DNA of 58,624 bases, from assembly GCA_017540355.1 (NCBI GenBank), contig JAFYBE010000018.1, positions 1-58,624 of the forward strand, read 5' to 3'. Origin of the DNA: Lachnospiraceae bacterium. Its GTDB lineage: Bacteria > Bacillota > Clostridia > Lachnospirales > Lachnospiraceae. Of the stretch, positions 46,177 to 55,289 are shown in pieces (the stretch's first letter is position 1; every line of letters begins with the position of its first letter). The position numbers and the translations under genes were made by a program. Below the pieces are notes generated by a model that did not search any database, was not told the DNA's origin, and was given only the letters and a program-made list of their open reading frames with translations.

Positions 46177-47466
46177 TTACTTACCTTCCTTTGCGTTCTC
46201 TGTTACAAAGTCAACTGCCTTGGATACGGCGAGGTCTTCCATGATCTGCTTCTTGCCTGCTTCTCCAACCATCTCTGCAACCTTATCCTTCTCCATCTTG
46301 TAGCTCTCGGCAAGCTTCTCGATCTCCTTATTGAAATCATCTTCCGTTGCTTCAAGATTCTCTGCCTTTGCTATAGCCTCCAATACAAGTCTTGACTGGA
46401 TACGATCCATAGCCTGGGGCTCGATCTGGCTCATAAGGCCTTCAGCCGTTGTTCCCGTAAACTGCATATACTGCTCGAAGTTAAGACCCTGAGCCTGGAT
46501 TCTCTGAGCAAACTCTTCAAGCATCTGACGCTTCTGTGTATCTATCATGGCCTGAGGGATATCCATCTTGGAATCCTCAATTATAGCCTTGATTACTGCA
46601 TCTTCCTTGGCATTCTTGGCATCTGCAGCCTTCTTATCTTCAAGGTTCTTCCTTACGTCAGCCTTGTACTCATCCATTGTATCGAACTCAGATACTTCTG
46701 ATGCGAATTCATCGTCAAGCTCAGGAAGCTGCTTCTCCTTGATCTCTCTTACCGTGCACTTAAATACGGCATCCTTACCCTTAAGCTCGTCTGCCTGGTA
46801 ATCCTCGGGGAATGTAACATTGACTTCACACTCCGTACCGATCTCCTTACCGATGAGCTGATCCTCAAATCCGGGAATGAACTGACCCGAACCGATTGTA
46901 AGGGGATAATTCTCACCCTTGCCGCCTGCAAAAGCAACACCGTCAACAAAACCTTCAAAGTCAAGGATGATGTCATCCTTATCCTGTACGGATCTGTCCG
47001 TAACAGCTATGCTTCTTGCGTTACGTGCTCTCTCATCTTCAATTGCCTTATCAACTTCTTCATCGGTAACTTCGGTATCAACCTTATCTACCTTGACGCC
47101 CTTATACTTACCTAAAGTAACCTCAGGCTTAAGTGCAACCTCTGCAGAGAAGATAAAAGGCTTACCTGCCTCAAGCTGTACAACATCCACCTTGGGAGTT
47201 GATACGATATCCTCACCGCACTCATCGTAGGCCTTCTCGTATGCATCGGGGATGATCTCATTGGCTGCATCCTCGAAGAATACTTCCTTGCCGTACATCT
47301 TCTCTATCATGGCTCTGGGTGCCTTACCTTTTCTGAAGCCGGGGATCGAAATCTTATTCCTCTGCTTAAGATAAGCCTGCTCAACAGCCTTCTCAAAATC
47401 GGCCTCCGCTACCTCTATGATAAGCTTGGCCATGCCACCGTCTAACTTCTCTACCTTAACACTCAT
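46177..47466 (-). CDS. tig: Trigger factor (ribosome-associated chaperone and prolyl isomerase)
   Basis: 429 residues in three domains: ribosome-binding N-terminus with the signature GFRKGKAPRAMIEK, an FKBP-type isomerase domain (about 160-245, including IGSGQFIPGFEDQL), and a helical C-terminal chaperone arm rich in K and E. It binds nascent chains at the exit tunnel. AAGGAGT precedes the ATG. First gene of the tig-clpP-clpX-lon-ysxC series. Confidence 0.97.
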   Translation of the reverse strand: MSVKVEKLDGGMAKLIIEVAEADFEKAVEQAYLKQRNKISIPGFRKGKAPRAMIEKMYGKEVFFEDAANEIIPDAYEKAYDECGEDIVSTPKVDVVQLEAGKPFIFSAEVALKPEVTLGKYKGVKVDKVDTEVTDEEVDKAIEDERARNARSIAVTDRSVQDKDDIILDFEGFVDGVAFAGGKGENYPLTIGSGQFIPGFEDQLIGKEIGTECEVNVTFPEDYQADELKGKDAVFKCTVREIKEKQLPELDDEFASEVSEFDTMDEYKADVRKNLEDKKAADAKNAKEDAVIKAIIEDSKMDIPQAMIDTQKRQMLEEFAQRIQAQGLNFEQYMQFTGTTAEGLMSQIEPQAMDRIQSRLVLEAIAKAENLEATEDDFNKEIEKLAESYKMEKDKVAEMVGEAGKKQIMEDLAVSKAVDFVTENAKEGK

Positions 47467-47522
47467 TAATATCTACTCCTTTATTTGTCTTAACCTGCAT
47501 TTTTATCCACAGTCAAGTTTGT

Positions 47523-47552
47523 ATTATAGCATAAGATGATTACTGTTTTCAA
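47523..47552 (-). promoter_or_regulatory. Promoter of the tig-clpP-clpX-lon-ysxC operon
   Basis: Minus strand: TTGAAA, 18 bases, TATAAT, with TG one base before the -10. The leader is about 50 bases. No CtsR or CIRCE site was seen, so expression looks housekeeping. Confidence 0.82.
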
Positions 47553-47573
47553 GGTTTCTGCGCCAAATAAATA

Positions 47574-47626
47574 ATACCGGAACGGCTTAAATCACATACT
47601 GTGTGACGGCTTAATCGTTCCGGTAT
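47574..47626 (-). terminator. Long inverted repeat after malQ
   Basis: A perfect 11-bp stem ATACCGGAACG/CGTTCCGGTAT encloses 31 bases with an inner hairpin TCACA/TGTGA. On the minus strand a T-rich tail (TATTATTTATTT) follows. Probably the malQ terminator, and it also insulates the tig promoter. Confidence 0.7.
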
Positions 47627-47656
47627 CATTTAACTGATAATTATGTACTTTAGTCG

Positions 47657-49141
47657 TTATATTCTCTTGTAAACTTCGGCCTGACGACGCATCTTTGATG
47701 CAAGTTCGGGCGTAAGCGCATCCTTTTTAAGCCTCCACTTCCAGTTGGTGCCTAAAGTTGAAGGTACGTTCATACGCGCTTCACCGCCAAGGGATAAAAC
47801 ATCCTGCATCGGGATAATCGCCGTATCCGCAACAGACGCATAGGCCGCACGAACTATTCCGTCGACAACCTCCGTCACTCTCGCGCCCTTCTTAATCCCC
47901 AGATAGTCCTTAACGAAAGCCTTCTCCTTACGCTTAAGGGTCTGATACCAGTGCACGAGCGTATCATTGTCGTGAGTTCCGGTATATACGACACAATTAT
48001 GCTCATAGTTATGAGGCATATGCTCGCTGTCTCCCTCTATGTCAAAGGCAAACATGATTATCTTCATGTTGGGATACCTGGTCTTTTTTACAAGCCTTCT
48101 GACACTGTCTGTCATAAATCCGAGGTCCTCGGCTATAACCTGTTTATTGCCAAGCTTATTCTTAAGTACCTCGAACAATTCATATCCGGGTCCGGGAAGC
48201 CACTCACCTATTATGGCATTCTTCCTGCCGTATTCGATTGAGTAGTACTCATCAAAGCCTCTGAAATGATCGATCCTTACTATGTCATACAGCTTATAGC
48301 ATGCCGCAAGGCGCTTGATCCACCATTCATATCCGGTCTTTTTATGATAATCCCAACGATACAGAGGATTGCCCCACAACTGACCGTCTGCCGTAAAGAC
48401 ATCGGGCGGGCATCCCGCTACATGTGTGGGATTACAGTTCTTATCCAGCTTAAACAGCTCGGGATTGCTCCAGGTATCCGCACCGTCAAGTGCAACATAT
48501 ATCGGTATGTCGCCTATTATCTCTATGCCCTTCTCATTCGCATAAGCCTTAAGTGCATACCACTGTTTATAAAAGAAATACTGCTGGAACTGATAGAAAG
48601 TATAATCGTCTTTTAACTTCTCTTTATACTTCTTAACGGCTACAGGCTTGCGGAGCTTAATATCGTCTTCCCATTCAAGCCATGATATTCCCTTCTTGGA
48701 ATCCTTGATCGCCATATACAGAGCATATCCGTCAAGCCAGTATTCATTATCCTTAACAAACTTCTTAAAATCGGGATCTTTAGCTATACCGCTCTTTTCA
48801 TATGCCTTTCTAAGCAGGGCAAACCTTGAATTATATACGGCTTCATAGTCCACATATTCAGGATGCGATACCTTGGTCTTCTCGCATTCTTTTTTATTAA
48901 GCCAGCCCTTGTCTATGAATTCCTGAAGGTCGATATAATACGGATTGCCTGCAAAGGTTGAGAAAGACTGATAAGGTGAATCACCGTATCCGGTAGGTCC
49001 GAGCGGCAATATCTGCCACAGGCTCTGTCCCGCATCTTTCAGAAAATCCACGAATGCATAGGCTTCTTTTGTAAAACCGCCTATTCCGTACTCAGACGGT
49101 ATGCTTGATATCGCAAGTAATACTCCTGCTCTTCTTCTCAT
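47657..49141 (-). CDS. malQ: 4-alpha-glucanotransferase (GH77 amylomaltase)
   Basis: 494 residues from ATG 49141, with GGAGGT seven bases upstream; upstream in-frame codons lie in the promoter region. It transfers alpha-1,4-glucan segments in maltodextrin or glycogen use. GH77 marks are LPLGPTGYGDSPYQSFS, the nucleophile region VRIDHFRGFDEYY, the acid/base region VIAEDLGFMTDSV and YTGTHDNDTLVHW. Single-gene unit with its own promoter and terminator; no other mal genes adjacent. Confidence 0.96.
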   Translation of the reverse strand: MRRRAGVLLAISSIPSEYGIGGFTKEAYAFVDFLKDAGQSLWQILPLGPTGYGDSPYQSFSTFAGNPYYIDLQEFIDKGWLNKKECEKTKVSHPEYVDYEAVYNSRFALLRKAYEKSGIAKDPDFKKFVKDNEYWLDGYALYMAIKDSKKGISWLEWEDDIKLRKPVAVKKYKEKLKDDYTFYQFQQYFFYKQWYALKAYANEKGIEIIGDIPIYVALDGADTWSNPELFKLDKNCNPTHVAGCPPDVFTADGQLWGNPLYRWDYHKKTGYEWWIKRLAACYKLYDIVRIDHFRGFDEYYSIEYGRKNAIIGEWLPGPGYELFEVLKNKLGNKQVIAEDLGFMTDSVRRLVKKTRYPNMKIIMFAFDIEGDSEHMPHNYEHNCVVYTGTHDNDTLVHWYQTLKRKEKAFVKDYLGIKKGARVTEVVDGIVRAAYASVADTAIIPMQDVLSLGGEARMNVPSTLGTNWKWRLKKDALTPELASKMRRQAEVYKRI

Positions 49142-49196
49142 TAACAAACCTCCGTGCAGAATCAATCCCCTCACGTCCAATAATCCGACTGATTGA

Positions 49197-49225
49197 ATCT
49201 TACCACCATACATCCCCTATTTCAA
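49197..49225 (-). promoter_or_regulatory. malQ promoter
   Basis: Minus strand: TTGAAA, 17 bases, TAAGAT, about 55 bases before the start codon. Confidence 0.65.
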
Positions 49226-49226
49226 A

Positions 49227-49261
49227 CATTTTGAGGACATTTTACGCATTTTCGTCATTTT
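49227..49261. repeat. Four phased CATTTT repeats upstream of the malQ -35
   Basis: CATTTT occurs at 49227, 49238, 49247 and 49256 (steps of 11, 9 and 9), directly upstream of the -35 and within a very AT-rich stretch. Possible UP element, bent DNA or activator site. Confidence 0.55.
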
Positions 49262-49320
49262 ACTAAATTTTTCTAAACTTTTTTGTGCACTTTTTCCAAA
49301 CAGGGAACAAAAATATAAGC

Positions 49321-49350
49321 AGCCGCCAACTCCGTAAGGAATTGACGGCT
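49321..49350 (-). terminator. Terminator after the HerA-like ATPase gene
   Basis: Minus strand AGCCGTCAATTCC pairs with GGAGTTGGCGGCT around TTAC, with two G-U pairs; a T-rich tail (TTATATTTTTG) follows. Confidence 0.72.
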
Positions 49351-49398
49351 TGATTAATTCACTGTTCTTTTGCCGACCGTTGCGGTGCCAAGACGCTC

Positions 49399-51063
49399 TT
49401 ACTTAAGGAATGTTCCGAATATGCCTCGGCCTAAAGCTGCACCTAAATTACCGCCTAAGGTCTTACCGAACTTTCCGCCGACAGATCCGCCGACCGTCTT
49501 GCCGACTTCACGTCCGACGGTACCGACTACCGAATTGCCGACGCTCTTGACCGCACGCTTCTTAGCCGCTGCCTTGGCTGCCTCTTCTTTGGCTGCTGCC
49601 TTGGCCTTGGCCTCTATCTCCTTCTGGGCCGCCTTCTCGGCTGCCGCCTTGGCCTTAGCTTCATCTCTTTCAGCCTGAGCCTTGGCTTTCTCAGCTGCCT
49701 TAGCTGCCTCAGCCTCTGCCTTGGCTGCTTCCTTGGCTGCAAGTTCATCTGCCTTAACCTGCTCGGCTCTCTCAGCAATTTTAACGCCCTGACGCACAAG
49801 GAATTCATATGCCGAATCCCTGTCCACGGATTCCTGATACTTAATGTAGAGATTGCCTGACTTGATCATCGTATCTCTTGTAATATCATCTATGGGCTTC
49901 ATAGAACTTTCGGGAAGCATTACCTTGGTGCGCTCTGCGATAGTGGGTATTCCGTTCTCATCAAGCACGGATACGATAGCCTCACCTATCTGCATCTCCT
50001 GTAATACATCATATGTGTTAAACTCCGGATTCTCTCTGAATGATTCCGCAGCTGCCTTAACTCTCTTCTGCTCTGCGGGAGTATAAGCTCTAAGTGCATG
50101 CTGAATCTTATTGCCAAGCTGTGCGAGCACACCGCCCGGTATATCCTGAGGAGCCTGAGTTATGAAGAATATGCCGACGCCCTTGGACCTTATAAGCTTA
50201 ACAACCTGCTCTATCTTCTCAAGGAGAGGCTTGCTTGCATTGTCAAAGAGCATATGCGCCTCATCGAAGAAGAATGCCATCTTGGGCTTAGGAAGATCTC
50301 CCACTTCGGGAAGAGTCTCATATATCTCGGATAACATCCATAAAAGGAAGGTCGAATACATCGTGGGATTCTGGATAAGTCTCTGGCAGTCGAGTACCTG
50401 GATCATACCCTTGCCGCTTGCATTGTCTATTACAAACCAGTCTCTGATATCAACTGCAGGCTCTCCGAAGAAATACTCTCCGCCTTCGCCCTCAAGTGTT
50501 ATGATCGAACGGATTATGGCAGACAAAGAAGCCTTGGCCATGTTGCCGTATATGGGAGAGAACTTATCCGTGTAATCACTGATATGAGAGATCATCGCAC
50601 GAAGATCCTTGGTATCTATAAGAAGCAGAGGCTCACCCTGTGTAAGCTCGCCGTCCTCATCTATGTACATTCCGTCATCGGCGATCTTGAATATGATTGT
50701 AAGGATATCGGACTGTGTCTGATTAAGTCCCAAGATACGCGCCAAAAGCATGGGGCCCATCTCGGATATCGTAGTCCTTAAAGGCATACCCTTCTGTCCG
50801 TATACATCCCAGAAGTTAACGGGATGTGCGCATGCTCCCTCAGTCTCGCCTGCTGCCGCGATACCTGACAGATCACCTTTTACATCGGCTATGAATACGG
50901 GTACTCCCGCATCGGAAAAAGACTCTGCAACTGTCTTAACTGTAGTGGTCTTACCTGTTCCCGTTGCGCCGGCGATCATTCCGTGGCGATTGGCCATCTT
51001 GGGAATTATGCTTATCTCTTTATCACCTGCATTACCGAAATAGATCAATTCATCCTTATACAT
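49399..51063 (-). CDS. HerA-like ATPase, DUF853 (YjgR) family
   Basis: 554 residues. Walker A GATGTGKTTT near 33-41, Walker B around MAFFFDEAHMLF, and GIFFITQAPQDIPGGVLAQLGNKIQHALRAYTP, typical of the DUF853 HerA/FtsK-type ATPases. The last 130 residues are an alanine, lysine and glutamate-rich coiled coil followed by a glycine- and valine-rich tail (GKTVGGSVGGKFGKTLGG) that could contact membrane. Its biological role is unknown; HerA relatives act in DNA translocation. AAGGAGAG before ATG. 57 bp downstream of the GGDEF gene, so cotranscription is possible. Confidence 0.9.
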   Translation of the reverse strand: MYKDELIYFGNAGDKEISIIPKMANRHGMIAGATGTGKTTTVKTVAESFSDAGVPVFIADVKGDLSGIAAAGETEGACAHPVNFWDVYGQKGMPLRTTISEMGPMLLARILGLNQTQSDILTIIFKIADDGMYIDEDGELTQGEPLLLIDTKDLRAMISHISDYTDKFSPIYGNMAKASLSAIIRSIITLEGEGGEYFFGEPAVDIRDWFVIDNASGKGMIQVLDCQRLIQNPTMYSTFLLWMLSEIYETLPEVGDLPKPKMAFFFDEAHMLFDNASKPLLEKIEQVVKLIRSKGVGIFFITQAPQDIPGGVLAQLGNKIQHALRAYTPAEQKRVKAAAESFRENPEFNTYDVLQEMQIGEAIVSVLDENGIPTIAERTKVMLPESSMKPIDDITRDTMIKSGNLYIKYQESVDRDSAYEFLVRQGVKIAERAEQVKADELAAKEAAKAEAEAAKAAEKAKAQAERDEAKAKAAAEKAAQKEIEAKAKAAAKEEAAKAAAKKRAVKSVGNSVVGTVGREVGKTVGGSVGGKFGKTLGGNLGAALGRGIFGTFLK

Positions 51064-51120
51064 ATTCTCTCTCCTTATCCTCCTGTTTATTCGTTATATC
51101 ATGCGGCGTCAATATACGGA

Positions 51121-53511
51121 TCATTCACCGCTTTCCTTGCGTACCGAGGCTCTTCTTTTGGCCTTATCGGAATACATCACCTCATCAGCCTTCTTGATGA
51201 CATCATCCATAACGATATCTTCATTGCATTTAAAGCTTATGCACCCCATTGAACACTCTATGTAATACGGTTTACCTGATGTCTTATTGATCCGCGCAAG
51301 CTCTCCCTTGACTTCCTTGATAAGCTCTGCAGCTTCATCGCTCTTACAAGGTACCATGGCCACGAACTCATCTCCGCCTATCCTTCCCAAGCATCCCTTG
51401 CTGCCCAGTATCTCCTGAGCAACATTGGCTATGGTCTTGATCGCATAATCACCGTCACTGTGTCCGAACTCATCATTGATCTGCTTAAGGTGATCAAGAT
51501 CACAGAAGAACAACTGAGCTTCCTTGCCGTCATGCTTGCGGTTAAGATAGAGCACCTTCTCCATAAATCCGCGTCTGTTGCTGACTCCCGTCATGGGATC
51601 CGAACTTGATACGGAGCTTAAGATCTTGTTCTGATCCTTAAGCTGTCTGAGCGTTTTCTTAAGTTCCTTCTTGGCAAGGTCTTCTTTATCGGTAAGGCTC
51701 ATGATGGATAAACCGTTACTTAACTGCATACTCACTCCGTGCATACCGCTTAACTGCTCGGGTGTGATCTCCGCGACTAACAGTCCGTACTGCTCAGTCT
51801 CCGAGAAAAGAAGGAAGCACATATATACATGGCCCTTCTCATCCGGGTAGAATCGTGAAAAACCGGATTTCTTCGTGACAAGTTGCTCATCGCTCTTCTT
51901 ATATATGGTTATCTCATCACCGACACTCGACGCCACGAGTCTTAATGCATCGGGACATACGGATTCGGTGCCCTTTGCATGCTCTATCGGCCTGACATTT
52001 ATCAAAAGATATGCACTCTTGGCTCCCTGCGAGATAACTTGACGCAAGGCCGTACTTAAGAATGCCTTATTATCTCTTACTCTCTCCTTAAGTCTCTGGA
52101 TAACCAGCGCGGCATCCCAGTAACTTCTCTCCGTTCTGTCTTTTTGCTCAAGACCGGTTAAGATAAACATCGCCTCTATATGCTCATGCGTACGCTCCAA
52201 TATCCTGTTAAGAAGCCTGCCCTTATCATGATCGTCTGTGATGTTCGCAAGATTGTTGACTATCCTGTGGAAATACTTTGAAAAAGCACTCCAGTTGACT
52301 GCATCCTTAATCGAAGAATCAAGTCTTGCACGCAGCATCTCCCTGTATCCGTGCTTAATCTCGGAATTGTCTCTTGCAAGATTATCCGTATCCATTACCT
52401 GGTTAAGAATATAGATGAGTTCTATGAAATATTCTTCAAGTATCGTCTTAACCTCGGGTCTGAAGATATAATCCATTGAATTGCTTGCAATGGCATCCAC
52501 CGTCTGCCTTATATATTCGGGGTCCCTGTTATCAATAAGGCCGTCAATAAGCTTTAGTACATCATCCTCATTCTCGGTTAAATTACCCTCCGTGTAGTCA
52601 CATCCGCACGAACCTCTGACAACCAGCGGCACATCCAGCCTGTGAAGCTTCTTCTCTTCGCCCTTAATAGCCTTTAAGGCAAGCTCGATAGCCATTCTTC
52701 CCATCTTAAATCCGTCCTGTCTGACGGTCGTAAGAGGCGGGTTAAGAGTCGCTGCTATCTCCACATCGTCAAATCCCACAATCGAGATGTCTCTGCCTAT
52801 GACAAGGCCTCTTTTCCTGCAGACTCTGTAAGCACAGGTGGCCATCTCATCATTGGCGCAGGCAATCGCATCCGCGTCGCGATTGTCATCCAAAAGCTGA
52901 TTGATCAAATAGTCTACCTTGTTCGAATAGTCTCCGTATACAAACATCTCCGATCCAACTTCGTAACCGTGACTCCACATCGCATCGAAGTATCCTCTCA
53001 ATCTCTCGGACGCATCAGTATTCATCTTGGGTCCGCCCACAAATACTATCTTCTTGCGGTTATGCACTTCTATAAGGTGCGTCACCGCATCAAACATACC
53101 CTTATAGTTGTCCGCTATAAGGTAGCAATATGGCTCATTCTCGTTGTATTCCTGAAGTACGACAAGGGGAATCCCTTCGAATTTCTTGAAAAAGCCGTTC
53201 TTCTCATCGCGGCTTAGAAACATCATCAATGTTCCGTATGTGATTATTATTGCATCAAGACCCGCAATCAAAGCATAGTCATAAAGGGAATTGTACTGAT
53301 AGTTGTATTCCGAGAAATCAAGATTGTCGTCCGATGCCTTGTTCTCTTCCGAATCCCAGTAATCATAGATGGAACCCTGTGCCCCGGGAAGAACCGTCAA
53401 ATTGACATTACACTCCCTGGCACCGATACTAAGTCCGCGAAGCACCTCCATGGGATGCTTCGTGAACACATTGCCCATCAATACCCCTATCTGCAATACT
53501 CTCTTTTCCAT
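51121..53511 (-). CDS. Cytoplasmic diguanylate cyclase with LacI-type sugar-binding sensor
   Basis: 796 residues with no signal peptide or membrane span. Residues of about 5-315 match the LacI/GalR periplasmic-binding-like sensor fold (IGVLMGNVFTKHP, DAIACANDEMATCAYRVCRKRG, SIVGFDDVEIAATLNPPLTTVRQD), but the DNA-binding helix-turn-helix is missing. A helical linker (about 330-500) and a region like a GAF or other small sensor (about 500-610) follow. A coiled coil leads to a GGDEF domain with an intact active site, GGDEF at 712-716. The RxxD inhibitory site usual before GGDEF is absent. Inferred: makes c-di-GMP in response to an intracellular sugar-like ligand. Confidence 0.9.
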   Translation of the reverse strand: MEKRVLQIGVLMGNVFTKHPMEVLRGLSIGARECNVNLTVLPGAQGSIYDYWDSEENKASDDNLDFSEYNYQYNSLYDYALIAGLDAIIITYGTLMMFLSRDEKNGFFKKFEGIPLVVLQEYNENEPYCYLIADNYKGMFDAVTHLIEVHNRKKIVFVGGPKMNTDASERLRGYFDAMWSHGYEVGSEMFVYGDYSNKVDYLINQLLDDNRDADAIACANDEMATCAYRVCRKRGLVIGRDISIVGFDDVEIAATLNPPLTTVRQDGFKMGRMAIELALKAIKGEEKKLHRLDVPLVVRGSCGCDYTEGNLTENEDDVLKLIDGLIDNRDPEYIRQTVDAIASNSMDYIFRPEVKTILEEYFIELIYILNQVMDTDNLARDNSEIKHGYREMLRARLDSSIKDAVNWSAFSKYFHRIVNNLANITDDHDKGRLLNRILERTHEHIEAMFILTGLEQKDRTERSYWDAALVIQRLKERVRDNKAFLSTALRQVISQGAKSAYLLINVRPIEHAKGTESVCPDALRLVASSVGDEITIYKKSDEQLVTKKSGFSRFYPDEKGHVYMCFLLFSETEQYGLLVAEITPEQLSGMHGVSMQLSNGLSIMSLTDKEDLAKKELKKTLRQLKDQNKILSSVSSSDPMTGVSNRRGFMEKVLYLNRKHDGKEAQLFFCDLDHLKQINDEFGHSDGDYAIKTIANVAQEILGSKGCLGRIGGDEFVAMVPCKSDEAAELIKEVKGELARINKTSGKPYYIECSMGCISFKCNEDIVMDDVIKKADEVMYSDKAKRRASVRKESGE

Positions 53512-53528
53512 AACCCTTAACCCTTTAA

Positions 53529-53981
53529 TCAGAAGAACCCGAATAACCTCTTCTTAAACCCTGCATACAGCTCTTCGTACGGTGCATATGATATGTTGGT
53601 CCCCATCACTTCATTCCACTTATCTTTAAGCACCTTCGCAAAGCCTTCAGCCGTCTCTGTCAGCACCCCACGCTGTTTGATCAGATACGGGAACATGTAA
53701 TATATCATCATGAAGTTAAGGTCCATCATGAGATTTCCGCCTATCTTGCCTTTTTTCGCATATCGCTCAAAAGTCTTATTCGCAAAATCGCCTGCGACTT
53801 CTTTAGCGGCAGCATCTGCATCTTCGCTGTCTGCAACGAACTTTATTATCGCATCCAGCTGCGGACCGTAGGTCTGTGCAAATTCTTCGGTATAGCTCTC
53901 ATATGTAACCTGTTTAAGCTTTTTAAGATAGATATGTCTGTCTTCAAACATATCCGTAAGTCTGTCTGTGTTATAGTCCAT
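53529..53981 (-). CDS. Hypothetical protein, function unknown
   Basis: 150 residues, mostly helical, soluble, with one moderately hydrophobic stretch (LMMDLNFMMIYYMFPYLI, about 84-101) and no cysteine. I do not recognise the family. GGGGG precedes the ATG. It ends 17 bp before the sensor-GGDEF gene, so the two are likely cotranscribed, and the protein may act in the same signalling unit. A terminator upstream separates it from the two-component operon. Confidence 0.75.
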   Translation of the reverse strand: MDYNTDRLTDMFEDRHIYLKKLKQVTYESYTEEFAQTYGPQLDAIIKFVADSEDADAAAKEVAGDFANKTFERYAKKGKIGGNLMMDLNFMMIYYMFPYLIKQRGVLTETAEGFAKVLKDKWNEVMGTNISYAPYEELYAGFKKRLFGFF

Positions 53982-54028
53982 TTATAACCCCCGTTTTTAT
54001 TGCTGCATACATAATTAACTCTAACATA

Positions 54029-54063
54029 AAGCCCCCCAAATATCAATCGTATTCGGGGGGCTT
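54029..54063 (-). terminator. Terminator after the histidine kinase gene
   Basis: A perfect 9-bp GC-rich stem AAGCCCCCC/GGGGGGCTT, extended by AATA/TATT pairs, follows the kinase stop codon. Confidence 0.82.
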
Positions 54064-54071
54064 AGCCTCTA

Positions 54072-55277
54072 TTATGAAACATCTTTTATCGTTATTATGA
54101 ATGCCTTGACATATTCTCGCGAAAGTCCGTATCTTGCCGTGTCCGGACGCTGCTTAAGTCTTAATGTATATCCGTGAAGGTCCGTAACCTTGGCTGCTAT
54201 CGACAGCCCCAGTCCCGTGCCTCCTTTGCTGCTTCTTGAAGCGTCTCCGGTATAGAAGGGATCAAAAAGATGGGCGGATGTCTCTTCATCTATCGCCTTG
54301 CCGGTATCGGCAACCATCACCCTTAACTTTGTTCCGTCACGCTTAATAAATACTCCGATTTTGCATCCGCTGTCATTGTGTCTGATCGCATTGGTGATAA
54401 GATTGCTTATTACTCTCGATAACTGCAGAGCGTCCGCTTTTACATCTATACGCTCCTCCGGGATATCCACATCGACATCCATTCCGGCCGCTTCGATATC
54501 GGTATACAGACCCGCCGTACACTCTCTTACAAGCTCACATATGTCGGTCTTCTTAAGGTTTAGCTTAAAGCCTTCATTCTCAAGCTTCGTATAGTCAAAA
54601 AGCAGTCCGATGAGTTCATCCATCCTCGCCGTCTTGCTGCGGATCGCCTCTAAATAGTCCTCTTTTTTATCCTCCGGAACCAGTCCGTCCGATAAGGCCC
54701 TGGCATAACCTGACACGGTTGTCATCGGAGTTCTTAAATCATGCGCGATATCCGTAAGCATGAGATTCCTCATGCGCATTGCTTCTTTTTCTTTCTCACG
54801 CTCCGCTTCCTCAACCGCACCGAATTCCTTCATTACGACACGGGTAAAATACAGAGCGCCTAATATAAACGGCAGTATCACGATTATGAAAAATCCGGCG
54901 GCGAACACCGAAAGCATGATCTTCTCTTTAATTCCCATGCCCGATAAGCCGACCTGTGTCTTGCCTCTGTACAATACGGCCTGGATTGTGGCATATATGC
55001 GCGAATATGCGGCATCGGCCAGAAAATGTATCTGGCTTGGAAGTACATACTCCGCAAGGCGAATCAGTATGGCGGTTAAAATGCCTAAGAATATGACAAT
55101 AACGCCGCCTACCTTCAGATCTTCAATATCCATTCCGGCAAAGAACACGTTACGGATAAAGGGCATGATAAGTGCATTGATAAACGTCATAACGAAATAC
55201 TCGGCGATGCTTACCAACAGCATTATCTTTATAAATCTTAAGATTATACGGCCTTTTAACCTGTTTCTGTCGCCCAT
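54072..55277 (-). CDS. Sensor histidine kinase
   Basis: 401 residues. Three hydrophobic segments (about 11-40, 57-80 and 121-147) anchor the N-terminus; there is no large extracellular sensor and no clear HAMP domain. The dimerisation domain has H179 in the H-box TDIAHDLRTPMTTVSGY. The ATPase domain shows the N-box SNLITNAIRHND, the G1 box VADTGKAID and G2 GGTGLGLSI. A short-sensor kinase of this type often detects membrane stress or works through a partner membrane protein; here the DUF975 protein is a candidate. 12 bp after the response regulator gene. Confidence 0.94.
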   Translation of the reverse strand: MGDRNRLKGRIILRFIKIMLLVSIAEYFVMTFINALIMPFIRNVFFAGMDIEDLKVGGVIVIFLGILTAILIRLAEYVLPSQIHFLADAAYSRIYATIQAVLYRGKTQVGLSGMGIKEKIMLSVFAAGFFIIVILPFILGALYFTRVVMKEFGAVEEAEREKEKEAMRMRNLMLTDIAHDLRTPMTTVSGYARALSDGLVPEDKKEDYLEAIRSKTARMDELIGLLFDYTKLENEGFKLNLKKTDICELVRECTAGLYTDIEAAGMDVDVDIPEERIDVKADALQLSRVISNLITNAIRHNDSGCKIGVFIKRDGTKLRVMVADTGKAIDEETSAHLFDPFYTGDASRSSKGGTGLGLSIAAKVTDLHGYTLRLKQRPDTARYGLSREYVKAFIITIKDVS

Positions 55278-55289
55278 AACATCTTCCCG

